DNA of 35,609 nucleotides from Candidatus Moraniibacteriota bacterium (lineage in GTDB: Bacteria; Patescibacteriota; Minisyncoccia; Moranbacterales; DUUL01), in contig DUUL01000011.1 of NCBI GenBank assembly GCA_012841575.1, positions 1 to 35,609 of the forward strand, given 5' to 3'. Shown in pieces: positions 8,332-16,559 of this stretch (the first letter of the stretch is position 1; every line of letters starts with the position of its first letter). Under the pieces are notes generated by a model. That model was not told the DNA's origin, did not search any database, and saw only the letters and a program-made list of their open reading frames with translations. Both the position numbers and the translations under genes were made by a program.

Positions 8332-9693
8332 ATGGCAAGAAAAAAAACAGCTTTGAAAAAAAGTGGAGCAGCTAAAAAGGGAAAGACAGCTAAGCCAAAA
8401 AAATCAACAGGAAGTAGAAAGAAATTTCAAACGGTAAGAGGGATGAGAGATATTTTACCTCAAGAACAACCTTATTGGCAAAGAGTACGCAAAGCGGTGG
8501 AAAAAGTGGCGAATGATTATGGTTATCAAAGAATTGATTTGCCACTAGTTGAATATCGACAACTATTTGAGCGGGGAGCTGGTGCTACAACCGACATTGT
8601 AGAAAAAGAGATTTTTAAATTCAAAACTCGTGGTGGCGATGATGTGGCTTTGCGTCCAGAAGGGACACCATCTGCAGTGCGTGCCTATTTGCAACACGGA
8701 ATGCAGACTTTACCTAAGCCAGTCAAACTTTTCTATATCGGACCAATGTATCGCTTTGATCGACCACAAGAAGGGCGCTACAGAGAGTTTTTTCAATTTG
8801 GGTTTGAGGCGATTGGAGAAGGCGACTCTATTTTGGATGCGCAAATAATTCAATTGGCGTTAAGAATTTTTCATGTCTTAAAGATTAAAAAAGTTTCTTT
8901 ACAAATAAACAGCATTGGTTGCAAGGAGTGTCGTCCTAGCTATAATAAATTATTGGTTAGTTATTTAAAAAATTGTCGCTCTTCTTTGTGCATGAATTGT
9001 AAGCAACGATTAAAAAAGAACCCATTAAGAATTTTAGATTGTAAAGAAGAGAAATGCGCAAGGGTAATCAAGCAGGCGCCACAAACAATTGATCATCTTT
9101 GTGATGATTGTAAAAATCATTTTACTTCTCTTTTGGAGTGCTTAGACGAAATTCAAGTTCCTTATGTGCTAAATTCCTATCTAGTAAGAGGTTTAGATTA
9201 TTATTCCCGTACAGTATTTGAGTTTTTTGTTGAAAGCAAGGAAACGCAATCTCAAGCGGCTTTAGGTGGTGGTGGGCGCTATGACTATTTGGTGAAATTG
9301 CTAGGCGGATCTGACACGCCAGCGGTTGGTTTTGCGATGGGGATGGATCGTTTGGTTGCTCAAATGAAAGAGCAGAAAGTGGAAGCTTTTGAGCCTCCAA
9401 CACCGCGAGTTTATCTAGCGCAATTGGGAGACTTAGCTAAGAAAAAATCACTAAGAATTTTTGACGAACTAGAACGCTCTGGTATTCAAGTTGCAGAGAG
9501 TTTTGGGCGGGGCAATTTGCGTTCTCAGTTAAAGCAAGCTGATAGGCTAAAAGCACCGATTGTTTTGATTATCGGACAAAGAGAGGCGTTAGATGAAACA
9601 GTTATCCTGAAAGATATGGCGAGTGGATCGCAGGAGGTGATTACTTTTGCAAAAATTGTTAAAGAAGTCAAAAAGAGAGTCAAAAGGCTGTAA
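8332..9693 (+). CDS. hisS: Histidyl-tRNA synthetase with basic N-terminal tail
   Basis: A 453-residue class II synthetase. Motif 1 begins after FQTVRGMRDILP; motif 2 is seen around YRFDRPQEGRYREFFQFGFE; HisA-type motif LVRGLDYYSRTVFEF and motif 3 GFAMGMDRLV follow; the C-terminal anticodon-binding domain is complete. About 30 residues of Lys/Ala/Ser-rich sequence precede the catalytic core. The insertion domain holds Cys pairs (GCKEC, LCMNC, DCKEEKC, LCDDC), as in some Firmicutes-type enzymes, and may bind a metal. It is followed 29 nt later by the HIT gene. Confidence 0.96.
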   Translation: MARKKTALKKSGAAKKGKTAKPKKSTGSRKKFQTVRGMRDILPQEQPYWQRVRKAVEKVANDYGYQRIDLPLVEYRQLFERGAGATTDIVEKEIFKFKTRGGDDVALRPEGTPSAVRAYLQHGMQTLPKPVKLFYIGPMYRFDRPQEGRYREFFQFGFEAIGEGDSILDAQIIQLALRIFHVLKIKKVSLQINSIGCKECRPSYNKLLVSYLKNCRSSLCMNCKQRLKKNPLRILDCKEEKCARVIKQAPQTIDHLCDDCKNHFTSLLECLDEIQVPYVLNSYLVRGLDYYSRTVFEFFVESKETQSQAALGGGGRYDYLVKLLGGSDTPAVGFAMGMDRLVAQMKEQKVEAFEPPTPRVYLAQLGDLAKKKSLRIFDELERSGIQVAESFGRGNLRSQLKQADRLKAPIVLIIGQREALDETVILKDMASGSQEVITFAKIVKEVKKRVKRL

Positions 9694-9722
9694 ATTTTGT
9701 AACAATTAATTCCAATTAATTA

Positions 9723-10070
9723 ATGTGTATTTTTTGTAATATTGCAAAAAGCCCTGATAGTTTAATTTACGAGGATGAGCTTGTTGTAGCCTTTAAGGAC
9801 ATTAGACCGATTGTGCCAGTTCATATTTTAGTAATTCCGAAAAAGCACATCGCAAGCATTAATGAATTGCCGGATGGGGAAGAGGGCGATTTAATTGCTG
9901 GCAGACTTATTAATGTGGCAAAGAAGATTGCCCAAAAAGAAGGAATTGCTGAAAACGGCTATAAATTACTTATTCGAACGGGCAATCATGGTGGGCAAGA
10001 GGTGCAGCACATTCACTTGCATCTTTTAGGTGGCGGAAGAATGAAAGAGGGGATTGGCTTGGCAAGTTAG
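9723..10070 (+). CDS. HIT family (HinT-like) nucleotide hydrolase
   Basis: 115 residues of the Hint/PKCI branch: N-terminal CIFCNIA, the RPIVPVHILVIPKKHI segment, and the histidine triad HIHLHLL with His96, His98 (nucleophile) and His100. Members hydrolyse purine nucleotide phosphoramidates such as AMP-lysine. The CxxC at Cys2/Cys5 is a usual Hint feature. It lies between hisS and rpsU, probably in the same transcript as hisS. Confidence 0.93.
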   Translation: MCIFCNIAKSPDSLIYEDELVVAFKDIRPIVPVHILVIPKKHIASINELPDGEEGDLIAGRLINVAKKIAQKEGIAENGYKLLIRTGNHGGQEVQHIHLHLLGGGRMKEGIGLAS

Positions 10071-10132
10071 GAAAAGTGTGCTATTAAATTTACGAATGAT
10101 TAAATAGTTAAGTCTAGAAAGGAAGGTTATTT

Positions 10133-10387
10133 ATGGTAGAGGTAAGACAAAAAGATCGAGAAACAGCGGACTCTTTGGTGCGTCGTTTTACACGAAATAT
10201 TCAACAGGGAAAAGTTTTGACTAAGGCGAGACAGAATCGTTTTTTTTCAAAGAAGAAAAATAAGCGACAACTGCGTCAAGATGCTAATTATCGGGCGCGA
10301 ATGAAAAGAGCAGTTGATAAACTTAAGAAAATGGGTCTTTTTGAAGAAGATAAGATGAAGGATTTGAAACGCAAGATTAAAGATTAG
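10133..10387 (+). CDS. rpsU: 30S ribosomal protein S21
   Basis: An 84-residue very basic protein with the S21 pattern: VEVRQKDRETADSLVRRFTRNIQQGKVL, then a Lys/Arg-rich helical tail. The tail is somewhat longer than E. coli S21 (71 residues). S21 sits in the 30S platform near the anti-Shine-Dalgarno region and aids initiation. A clear AAGGAAGG lies about 8 nt before the ATG. A terminator follows directly. Confidence 0.92.
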   Translation: MVEVRQKDRETADSLVRRFTRNIQQGKVLTKARQNRFFSKKKNKRQLRQDANYRARMKRAVDKLKKMGLFEEDKMKDLKRKIKD

Positions 10388-10412
10388 AGAATTCTTCTTT
10401 TTAGTTGATTAC

Positions 10413-10443
10413 AAAAAGCCGACAGAAATGTCGGTTTTTTTCT
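10413..10443 (+). terminator. Rho-independent terminator of rpsU
   Basis: Stem CCGACA (10419-10424) with TGTCGG (10429-10434), GAAA tetraloop, followed by a run of seven T. Confidence 0.85.
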
Positions 10444-10573
10444 GGGAAAAACTTGTCTTCGGACAGATGAAAGAGCTGTTCCAGCCCAAAAAGTTTATGC
10501 TAAGTGTGGCTTTCGCAATTTAATGGTTTATGATGGAAAGCATCAAAGGCGTACTTATTGGCTGCTGGGATGA
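10442..10573 (+). pseudogene. C-terminal remnant of a GNAT acetyltransferase
   Basis: An open frame with no start codon reads from the rpsU terminator to TGA at 10571-10573. The last 36 residues are DERAVPAQKVYAKCGFRNLM and about 15 more ending TYWLLG. The pattern N/D-x-x-A-x-x-x-Y-x-K-x-GF is the acetyl-CoA-binding alpha4/beta5 end of GCN5-type acetyltransferases. The rest of the domain is missing, cut at the terminator hairpin, so this looks like a decayed or deleted gene. The remainder of the gap to pyrF (10574-10732) holds only A/T-rich sequence. Confidence 0.55.
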
Positions 10574-10732
10574 AAAGTGGTGGAGAGAGTCCAAAAACTC
10601 TTTCCGCTAGCTTCTTAATATTTTCCTTGCATTTTTTGGATTTATCTATAAAATTAGTCATTATTAGCAGGCTACCAATGAAGGAGCTTGTTTTTTGTAA
10701 CTTGATATATAAATGTATAAACGGAGGTTGTG

Positions 10733-11542
10733 ATGAGTGAGTTTAGACCGATTGTTTTGGCAATGGATGGATGTAAGTCGGCAATGGATCTTGTGGTGAA
10801 GACGACTTGCATTATGAATAATCCCGATGTCGGTAAGTTTGTTGGATTAGTAAAAATTAATGACGGTAACTTTAAGCCAGACATGTCTGCACCAATGATA
10901 AGTCAGGCATTACAAGTTGTGGCGGAGGTTACTAGAGTTAATTTTGGGATTTTTAATGATCTAAAACTAGGAGATGTTAGCACTACAATGGCCAACTATG
11001 CTCGTTGTTTTAAGGATCATTCTCCAGAAATTATGACGGTAAGCACTATTATCGAGCCTAAAGGATTTCTGGAGGTTCGGCGCGAGCTACCCAACACAAA
11101 AATTGCACTGTTTAGTGTTCCAACAGACATGACATCGGAGCAGTGTCAAAGGAAATATTGGCTTACTCCAGAGGAGAGGATTCTTCAAGACATAATTTTC
11201 TTCCTTGAAGAGTGGGAGAAATTAGCGCAGGATCATGACATTCCAACTGAAACCCCATTCGATTTAGTTGTCTGCTCTCCAAGAGAGTTGGATTACCTAA
11301 AAATTGGAGTGGGTGATAAGTTGGGCTTTGTTTGTCCAGGGATTCGTGATTCCTGGATGAATAATGATCATCAAAGGAGGACCACTGGAGTTTACGAGGC
11401 GTTGAGTAAAGGAGCTAACTGGTTGGTAATGGGTTCCCAATTGCTTAAAGGGAATCCTGAAGCAGGAGTTTCTGCTGAGGAAAGTCAAAAAAGAACACTG
11501 GAGGAAATTCAGCGCTTTATGGCTGATAATAAAATAAGCTAA
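10733..11542 (+). CDS. pyrF: Orotidine 5'-phosphate decarboxylase-like protein
   Basis: A 269-residue TIM-barrel protein that should decarboxylate OMP to UMP. It has the family active-site pattern DxKxxD in FNDLKLGDVSTT, an early LAMDG strand with substrate Asp, LVKINDG with a Lys, and the late VCPGIRDSW plus DHQRRT and the phosphate-binding VMGSQLLKG. ATG 10733 is chosen because GGAGG (10723-10727) lies 5 nt upstream; the GTG at 10730 is too close. No other pyrimidine gene is in the window. A helical insert (about residues 130-170) makes it a little long. The family call is firm; OMP as substrate is inferred. Confidence 0.85.
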   Translation: MSEFRPIVLAMDGCKSAMDLVVKTTCIMNNPDVGKFVGLVKINDGNFKPDMSAPMISQALQVVAEVTRVNFGIFNDLKLGDVSTTMANYARCFKDHSPEIMTVSTIIEPKGFLEVRRELPNTKIALFSVPTDMTSEQCQRKYWLTPEERILQDIIFFLEEWEKLAQDHDIPTETPFDLVVCSPRELDYLKIGVGDKLGFVCPGIRDSWMNNDHQRRTTGVYEALSKGANWLVMGSQLLKGNPEAGVSAEESQKRTLEEIQRFMADNKIS

Positions 11543-11560
11543 TTAAGTTTTTGATTTTTT

Positions 11561-11590
11561 AAAAGGACTTCAATGGAGGTCCTTTTTTAA
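11561..11590 (+). terminator. Rho-independent terminator of pyrF
   Basis: Stem AAAAGGAC (11561-11568) with GTCCTTTT (11579-11586), extended inward by T-G, T-A and C-G pairs, followed by more T. Confidence 0.85.
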
Positions 11591-11650
11591 ACCTTGAATT
11601 TCTATTGTGTTTCAGTTAGACTAGATTTAGTTGATTATTAAAGTAAAATA

Positions 11651-12103
11651 ATGACATTAAAAGAACAAATTCAAACTGATTTCAAAGAAGCATTTAAGGC
11701 AAGAGAGGATGTGCGTAAGAACACACTCTCAACTTTAATTTCAGAAATTAAAAATAAAGAAATTGAAATTGGTGAGCGAGAAAAGGGACTTTCCGACGAA
11801 GGAATTTTGGCAGTGATTCAAACAGCGGTGAAGCGACGACGAGACTCAATTGAGCAGTTTAAAGCGGGTGGAAGAGAGGATTTGGTGGCTAATGAAAATG
11901 CTGAGTTGGAAATTTTGGAAAAATATTTGCCGGAGCAGATGGATGAGAGCACCTTAGAAGCAGAGGTAAAGCGGATTTTAGAGGAAGTTGGTGTGCAGTC
12001 TAAAGCAGAAATGGGTAAAGCAATAGGAGCGGTAATGGCACAGTTAAAAGGCAAGGCGGATGGTAATCGTGTGAAGGCGATGGTGGAAAAATTATTGCAG
12101 TAA
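11651..12103 (+). CDS. yqeY: GatB/YqeY domain protein
   Basis: 150 residues matching the YqeY family: LKEQIQTDFKEAFKAREDVRKNTLSTLISEIKNKEIE at the start, the central RRRDSIEQFKAGGREDL, then EKYLPEQMDE and a C-terminal helical GatB-like tail with GAVMAQLKGKADG. YqeY resembles the tRNA-contacting tail of GatB, and its role is not settled. Its place directly before gatC and gatA fits a link with tRNA-dependent amidation. ATG is in AT-rich context without Shine-Dalgarno. Confidence 0.92.
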   Translation: MTLKEQIQTDFKEAFKAREDVRKNTLSTLISEIKNKEIEIGEREKGLSDEGILAVIQTAVKRRRDSIEQFKAGGREDLVANENAELEILEKYLPEQMDESTLEAEVKRILEEVGVQSKAEMGKAIGAVMAQLKGKADGNRVKAMVEKLLQ

Positions 12104-12157
12104 AATTATTATGAACTATCAAACACTCACTTTCTTAACTACTCACTAAACAAATCA

Positions 12158-12469
12158 ATGACAAATAAAATTATTTCTCGAGAAGAAGTCGAAAAAACTG
12201 CCCAGCTGGCGCGGTTGGATTTAACAGAGGAAGAAAAAGATCATTTTGCCAGTGATTTAAACAGCACTTTAGACTATTTTAAGAGCTTTAGTGATGTTGA
12301 TGGAAAGGTGATTGAAAAGGTAAGCATTAATGGCTTAATGGAAAATCAATTACGAGAAGATGAGCTATTAATCAACAATCAAGAAGAACAGGAAGAGGAA
12401 AAGAAGAGAATTAAGGATTCATTTCCTCAGGCCAATGGGGATTATTTAAAAGTGAAGAGTGTTTTGTAA
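12158..12469 (+). CDS. gatC: Asp/Glu-tRNA amidotransferase subunit C
   Basis: 103 residues: ISREEVEKTAQLARLDLTEEE opening, FASDLNSTLDYFKSFSDVD, then an acidic region and the conserved LRED; the end holds YLKVKSVL. GatC wraps around GatA and stabilises the GatCAB complex that converts Glu-tRNA(Gln), and often Asp-tRNA(Asn), to the amidated form. gatA follows after 37 nt; gatB is not in the window. The start lies in AAATCAATG without Shine-Dalgarno. Confidence 0.93.
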   Translation: MTNKIISREEVEKTAQLARLDLTEEEKDHFASDLNSTLDYFKSFSDVDGKVIEKVSINGLMENQLREDELLINNQEEQEEEKKRIKDSFPQANGDYLKVKSVL

Positions 12470-12506
12470 TTAAAAATTAAGTTACCGGTTCTTCCGGCAT
12501 TCAAAG

Positions 12507-13937
12507 ATGATTAAAGAATTAAATCAAAAAATTCAGTCTAGAGAGCTAAGTTGTTTGGATTTAAATAAAGAATACCTAGCAATTATTAAGGAAAAAAATG
12601 AATCACTGAGAGCTTTTTTGGAGGTTTATGAAAAAGAAGTTCTGGCACAAGCTGAGGCGGTGGATAAAAAAGTAAATCGCAAGAAAAAAATCGGCTTATT
12701 AGAAGGAATTCCCTATGGCTTAAAAGATAATGTTTGTTTGCAGGGCAAGCGAACTAGTGCTGGGTCACGGATGTTGAATAATTATCAAGCGGTTTATGAC
12801 GCTACCGTAGTCAAGAAATTGAAGGAGGCGGGGGCGATTGTGATGGGAAAAACTAATATGGACGAATTTGCAATGGGTTCTTCAACGGAGAGTTCCGTTT
12901 TTGGTCCAACTAAAAATCCTTGGGACGAAAGTCGGGTGCCGGGTGGTTCTAGTGGAGGCAGTGCGGCAGCAGTGGCAGCAGAAATGGTGCCGTGGGCGTT
13001 GGGATCGGATACAGGTGGATCAATTCGGCAACCAGCAGGTTTTTGTGGAGTGGTTGGGTTTAAGCCGACTTATGGAAGAGTGTCGCGTTATGGCTTGATT
13101 GCAATGGCTTCTAGTTATGATCAAATTGGTCCGCTTGCAAAAACTGTAGAGGATGTCGCATTGATTTATCAAGTTATTAAGGGAAAAGATGTTAAAGATA
13201 ATACTACCATTGAAAAATCAGAGGCGGATCTTGAGGACAATTTTTCCTTGAAAGGTAAAAAAATTGGAATAGTTAAGGAATTTTTTGATAGTGAAGGACT
13301 AGACAAAAAAGTGAAAACAACGGTGGAGAAAAGAATTGAATTTGCTAAAGAGCAGGGGGTGGAAATTATTGAAGTAAAACTAGACTATTTTAAGCATTCT
13401 TTAGCGGTTTATTATATAATGATGACTGCTGAGATTAGTTCTAACTTGGCACGGATGGACGGTATTCGTTTTGGTTTTAATGAGTCATTAGAAAAAGACG
13501 CAAAGGCAAAAGATATTTTGGATGTTTATAATTTTTCTCGAGAAATGGCGCTGGGACCAGAATCAAAACGACGAGTTATTTTAGGCACCTATGTTTTGAG
13601 TGCGGGCTATTACGACGCTTACTACAAAAAAGCACAAAAAATAAGAGAAATTATTAAACAAGAGGTTAAAAAAGTTTTTGAGCAGGTAGATGTTTTAATT
13701 TCCCCCACTTCACCCAAACCAGCTTTTAAATTAGGAGAAAAAATTAGTGATCCTTTGCAGCTTTACTTAGAAGATATTTATACGGTGGGAGCAAATGTGG
13801 CGATGATTCCTGGAATTTCAATCCCGGCAGGAATAGTTTCGGAAGATGGAAAAGATCTGCCAGTCGGCTTGCAACTTCTTGGTAGATGGTGGGAAGATGA
13901 AAAGCTTTTGAGTTTTGCCAAGGCGCTGGAATTATAA
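12507..13937 (+). CDS. gatA: Asp/Glu-tRNA amidotransferase subunit A
   Basis: A 476-residue amidase-signature enzyme that releases ammonia from glutamine for GatB. The Ser-cisSer-Lys triad is visible: Lys73 in YGLKDNV, Ser148 in PGGSSGGS, and the nucleophile Ser172 in SDTGGSIRQP. Length and C-terminus (LPVGLQLLGRWWEDEKLL) are normal. A 25-nt stretch inside the gene (13412-13436) occurs again, identically, at 35146-35170. Confidence 0.97.
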   Translation: MIKELNQKIQSRELSCLDLNKEYLAIIKEKNESLRAFLEVYEKEVLAQAEAVDKKVNRKKKIGLLEGIPYGLKDNVCLQGKRTSAGSRMLNNYQAVYDATVVKKLKEAGAIVMGKTNMDEFAMGSSTESSVFGPTKNPWDESRVPGGSSGGSAAAVAAEMVPWALGSDTGGSIRQPAGFCGVVGFKPTYGRVSRYGLIAMASSYDQIGPLAKTVEDVALIYQVIKGKDVKDNTTIEKSEADLEDNFSLKGKKIGIVKEFFDSEGLDKKVKTTVEKRIEFAKEQGVEIIEVKLDYFKHSLAVYYIMMTAEISSNLARMDGIRFGFNESLEKDAKAKDILDVYNFSREMALGPESKRRVILGTYVLSAGYYDAYYKKAQKIREIIKQEVKKVFEQVDVLISPTSPKPAFKLGEKISDPLQLYLEDIYTVGANVAMIPGISIPAGIVSEDGKDLPVGLQLLGRWWEDEKLLSFAKALEL

Positions 13938-14000
13938 ACTAAGCTTTACTAAGATTCACTTTAGTTTGCTTTTTTAAGAGGTTGTTGATTTCATAGACTG

Positions 14001-14915
14001 ATGCTTTATCAAAGGCAATTGCAATACTTTCAAGAAGCACTAAAAAGCGGACGATTAAGTCATGCTTATTGTTTGGTGGGTCCAGAGGGAACTGGAAAAC
14101 TATCTTTAGCACAGGAATGGATTGAATTGCTTAATGAACTTAATTCAGAAGAAAGAGATGTTAACTTTTCCAATGGTCATCCGGATATTTTTGTAATTAA
14201 GCCAGTTATCGAAGAGAAGAAAGGGAAGATTAGGAAAAAAGACATTTCTCTGGAGCAGGTGCAAGATGGTTTAGAAAAAATCAGTTTTTTCCCTTATCAA
14301 GCAAAATATCAAATTATTTTAATTGAAGAGGCAGAGCGACTAACGATCAAAGCGGCTAATAGTTTGCTAAAATTAATTGAGGAGCCGACTGAGAAAGTAA
14401 AAATTTTTATTCTTTCGCATAATGAAGAAAAAATTTTGCCAACAATTCGTTCTCGTTGTCAGATAATCCGCTTAGCACCAGAGAGTGAGGATAAGATTAG
14501 AGATTATTTGCAGAAAAAATATTCGACTGAAACAAAAGCGGAGATCGATGCAGTAATAGCAATTTCGGACGGTAAAGTTGAGAAAGCAGAGCAGTATTTA
14601 AATGATCGGGAGCTGAGAGAGAAGATGGAAGAAATGAGAGCTGATTTTGCAACAGCCTTGCGAGGCGGGAAATTGACTGGATTTAAGTTAGCGGAGGAAT
14701 TGGGGAGCAATCGCACAGAATGTTTGTTGATGTTAGATGAGGCAGTGAGTTATTTGAGGAAGTTATTACTTAATTTGATTAGCAAGGAAGAGCAAGTAAG
14801 AGTTATTCGTAAGGTTTATACAATTTTAGAGCGGGCAGTTTTATTGCGTCATCAGATTGCTACAACCAATGTTAATCAGCGGTTACAACTGGAAAATTTT
14901 TTTGCACAGATTTAG
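14001..14915 (+). CDS. holB: DNA polymerase III subunit delta'
   Basis: A 304-residue AAA+ clamp-loader subunit. It has a P-loop GPEGTGKLS (residues 28-36), YQIILIEEAERLTIKAANSLLKLIEEP (Walker B/sensor region), and the SRC motif in TIRSRCQIIRL that supplies an arginine finger to the neighbouring subunit. The four-Cys zinc module usual between Walker A and B is absent. The C-terminal collar helices are present. It probably follows gatA in one transcript (63-nt gap). Confidence 0.9.
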   Translation: MLYQRQLQYFQEALKSGRLSHAYCLVGPEGTGKLSLAQEWIELLNELNSEERDVNFSNGHPDIFVIKPVIEEKKGKIRKKDISLEQVQDGLEKISFFPYQAKYQIILIEEAERLTIKAANSLLKLIEEPTEKVKIFILSHNEEKILPTIRSRCQIIRLAPESEDKIRDYLQKKYSTETKAEIDAVIAISDGKVEKAEQYLNDRELREKMEEMRADFATALRGGKLTGFKLAEELGSNRTECLLMLDEAVSYLRKLLLNLISKEEQVRVIRKVYTILERAVLLRHQIATTNVNQRLQLENFFAQI

Positions 14916-14918
14916 CTA

Positions 14919-14951
14919 TTGACAAAAAGCAGTTTATTTGATACAGTATCA
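14919..14951 (+). promoter_or_regulatory. Sigma70 promoter with palindrome over the -10 box
   Basis: TTGACA (14919-14924), 17-nt spacer, TACAGT (14942-14947). The 13-nt palindrome TGATACAGTATCA (14939-14951) covers the -10 element, a typical place for a repressor operator. The promoter starts 4 nt after the holB stop and serves the unknown gene at 15006. Confidence 0.7.
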
Positions 14952-15005
14952 TAATCAATCACATGGGTGGTTGATTTGTTTTTTTACTAAAAAAAGAGGA
15001 GAAAA

Positions 15006-15341
15006 ATGGAAAAGAGGAGTATTTTTTGGTTGGAAAATCGCAAGGCTCCTTTGCTTTACTATGAAAAAAGCAAACACCTTATTCATTCAGCCAGCTTTGT
15101 TTGCTGGGCAAACGCAAAAGAGTGTTGTTTGGTTTTTGCAGGTGATCAGTTTAGTAGTTTTAAGGAAATAATCTCTATATTAGCAGATAAACATTGGTTA
15201 CCTCCTGCTGATTATTGCACCAATTACTATTTCGGAGAAATAGTAAGACTTGGGGATAAGGTTTTTGTGGAAGCCGATACCCCTGAGGTTTGTCGGAAGA
15301 TTATCTTGGATGCACTTGATACCACTACTGTCGTTAACTGA
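15006..15341 (+). CDS. Hypothetical protein with its own promoter and terminator
   Basis: 111 residues, unrecognised. GAGGAG lies 4 nt before the ATG. The protein is soluble-looking and aromatic-rich, with IFWLENRKAPLLYYEKSKHL, FVCWANAKECC, LVFAGDQFSSFKEIISILADKHWLPPADY, and a C-terminal EADTPEVCRKIILDA. Five Cys are scattered without a clear metal motif. It stands as an independent unit: sigma70 promoter with possible operator upstream and a strong terminator after the stop. This architecture is richer than that of the housekeeping genes around it. No function is proposed. Confidence 0.65.
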   Translation: MEKRSIFWLENRKAPLLYYEKSKHLIHSASFVCWANAKECCLVFAGDQFSSFKEIISILADKHWLPPADYCTNYYFGEIVRLGDKVFVEADTPEVCRKIILDALDTTTVVN

Positions 15342-15365
15342 CGATAGTAGTATAAAAATCACTCC

Positions 15366-15392
15366 CCCGCTGGGTTTCCTGGCGGGTTTTTT
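15366..15392 (+). terminator. Rho-independent terminator after the 15006 gene
   Basis: A 9-bp stem starting CCCGC (15366-15370) and ending GCGGG (15382-15386), loop TTT, followed by six T. Confidence 0.85.
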
Positions 15393-15463
15393 ATTTAAAT
15401 AATTGCAAAATAAGCAGTTTTGTTTTAGGCTTTTAGAGTGCCTGGTTATATTAATTTTGAGCA

Positions 15464-16492
15464 ATGATTAAAGAAAGTAAAAAAGTTTTAGTGGGTTTTT
15501 CTGGCGGAGTAGACTCAACAATGAGCGCTTACTATTTACAACAAGCTGGTTTTAAAGTAACAGCAATCTACTTTAAATTTCTAGAAAACAAAAAGGCAGA
15601 AAAATTAGCAGAGCAGTTAGCGCAGAAGCTAAAAATTGAGTTAATTAAAAAAGATTTAAGGCGAGAATTTAGAGAAAAAGTAATAAATCAGTTTATCAAT
15701 AGCTATTTGATAAATGAAACACCTAATCCTTGCGTGTTATGCAATCCAGAATTTAAATTTCACTATCTTTTAAAAACAGCACAAGAGTTGGGTATTTCAC
15801 AGGTGGCAACTGGTCATTACGCGCAAATTAGCAGGAAGGCGGGGAAAATTTGTTTGCTGAGAGGAGTGGATGAACTGAAGGATCAATCCTATTTTATTTA
15901 TCGATTAAATCAGGATCAGTTAAAGAAAATTATTTTTCCCTTGGGAGACAAAAAGAAAGAAAATATTGTTCAAGAAGCAATTAGCTTGAAACTGAAACCA
16001 AAGGCTAAAGAGTCTCAAAATGCTTGTTTTTTGACCACAGATAAGAGTGCGCAGGAGTTTCTATTGAGAAAAATACCAGCAAGAAAAGGAGAAATTATTG
16101 ATGAAAAAGGCATAGTTTTGGGTTGGCATCAAGGTGCATTTAATTTTACTTTAGGTCAAAGAAAGGGCTTGGGAATTTCGGGAGGACCTTATTTTGTGAT
16201 TGGAAAAAAGGAAAATAAAATATTGGTTTCTAAGAATAAGTTGCATCAGAATATTTTTTGCAAAGAGGTTGTTTTTAATAAGACTCATTGGATTGGCAAA
16301 GAACCAAGTGAAACAAAAAAATTTCAAGCAAAGATTCGTTATTTAATGAAAGGTGAAAATTGCCAGTTAAAGAAGTTGGGGGGAGGAAAGTGGAAGGCTA
16401 TTTTTAACAAACCAGTTTGGGCTCCGGCAAGAGGGCAGTCACTGGTAGTTTATGAGAAAGATAGAGTCTTGGGGGGAGGAATAATTTTCTGA
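15464..16492 (+). CDS. mnmA: tRNA-specific 2-thiouridylase
   Basis: 342 residues. MnmA makes the s2 group of wobble uridine 34 in tRNA-Lys, -Glu and -Gln. Features: PP-loop SGGVDS (residues 13-18), catalytic Cys90 in ETPNPCVLCN, the persulfide Cys188 in ESQNACFL, and the central-domain FTLGQRKGLGISGGPYFV. Both Cys are present, so the enzyme looks active. No sulfur-donor cysteine desulfurase is seen nearby. Confidence 0.95.
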   Translation: MIKESKKVLVGFSGGVDSTMSAYYLQQAGFKVTAIYFKFLENKKAEKLAEQLAQKLKIELIKKDLRREFREKVINQFINSYLINETPNPCVLCNPEFKFHYLLKTAQELGISQVATGHYAQISRKAGKICLLRGVDELKDQSYFIYRLNQDQLKKIIFPLGDKKKENIVQEAISLKLKPKAKESQNACFLTTDKSAQEFLLRKIPARKGEIIDEKGIVLGWHQGAFNFTLGQRKGLGISGGPYFVIGKKENKILVSKNKLHQNIFCKEVVFNKTHWIGKEPSETKKFQAKIRYLMKGENCQLKKLGGGKWKAIFNKPVWAPARGQSLVVYEKDRVLGGGIIF

Positions 16493-16494
16493 CT

Positions 16495-16523
16495 TTGCTA
16501 ATTATGAACTTATCATCTATGCT
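16495..16523 (+). promoter_or_regulatory. Possible promoter of the coiled-coil gene
   Basis: TTGCTA (16495-16500), 17-nt spacer, TATGCT (16518-16523), 37 nt before the ATG at 16560. The boxes are imperfect. Confidence 0.4.
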
Positions 16524-16559
16524 AAGAGGACTAAGTAGAAAAAATAATTTTTAAAATCA

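Noticed and set aside
10678-10740. 20-codon frame (MKELVFCNLIYKCINGGCDE) overlapping the pyrF start, as a leader peptide
   Set aside because: No ribosome binding site, no regulatory codon run and no attenuator hairpin.
10558-10740. 60-codon plus-strand frame after the acetyltransferase remnant
   Set aside because: Starts inside the remnant in another frame and runs through the pyrF control region; no start site or family pattern.
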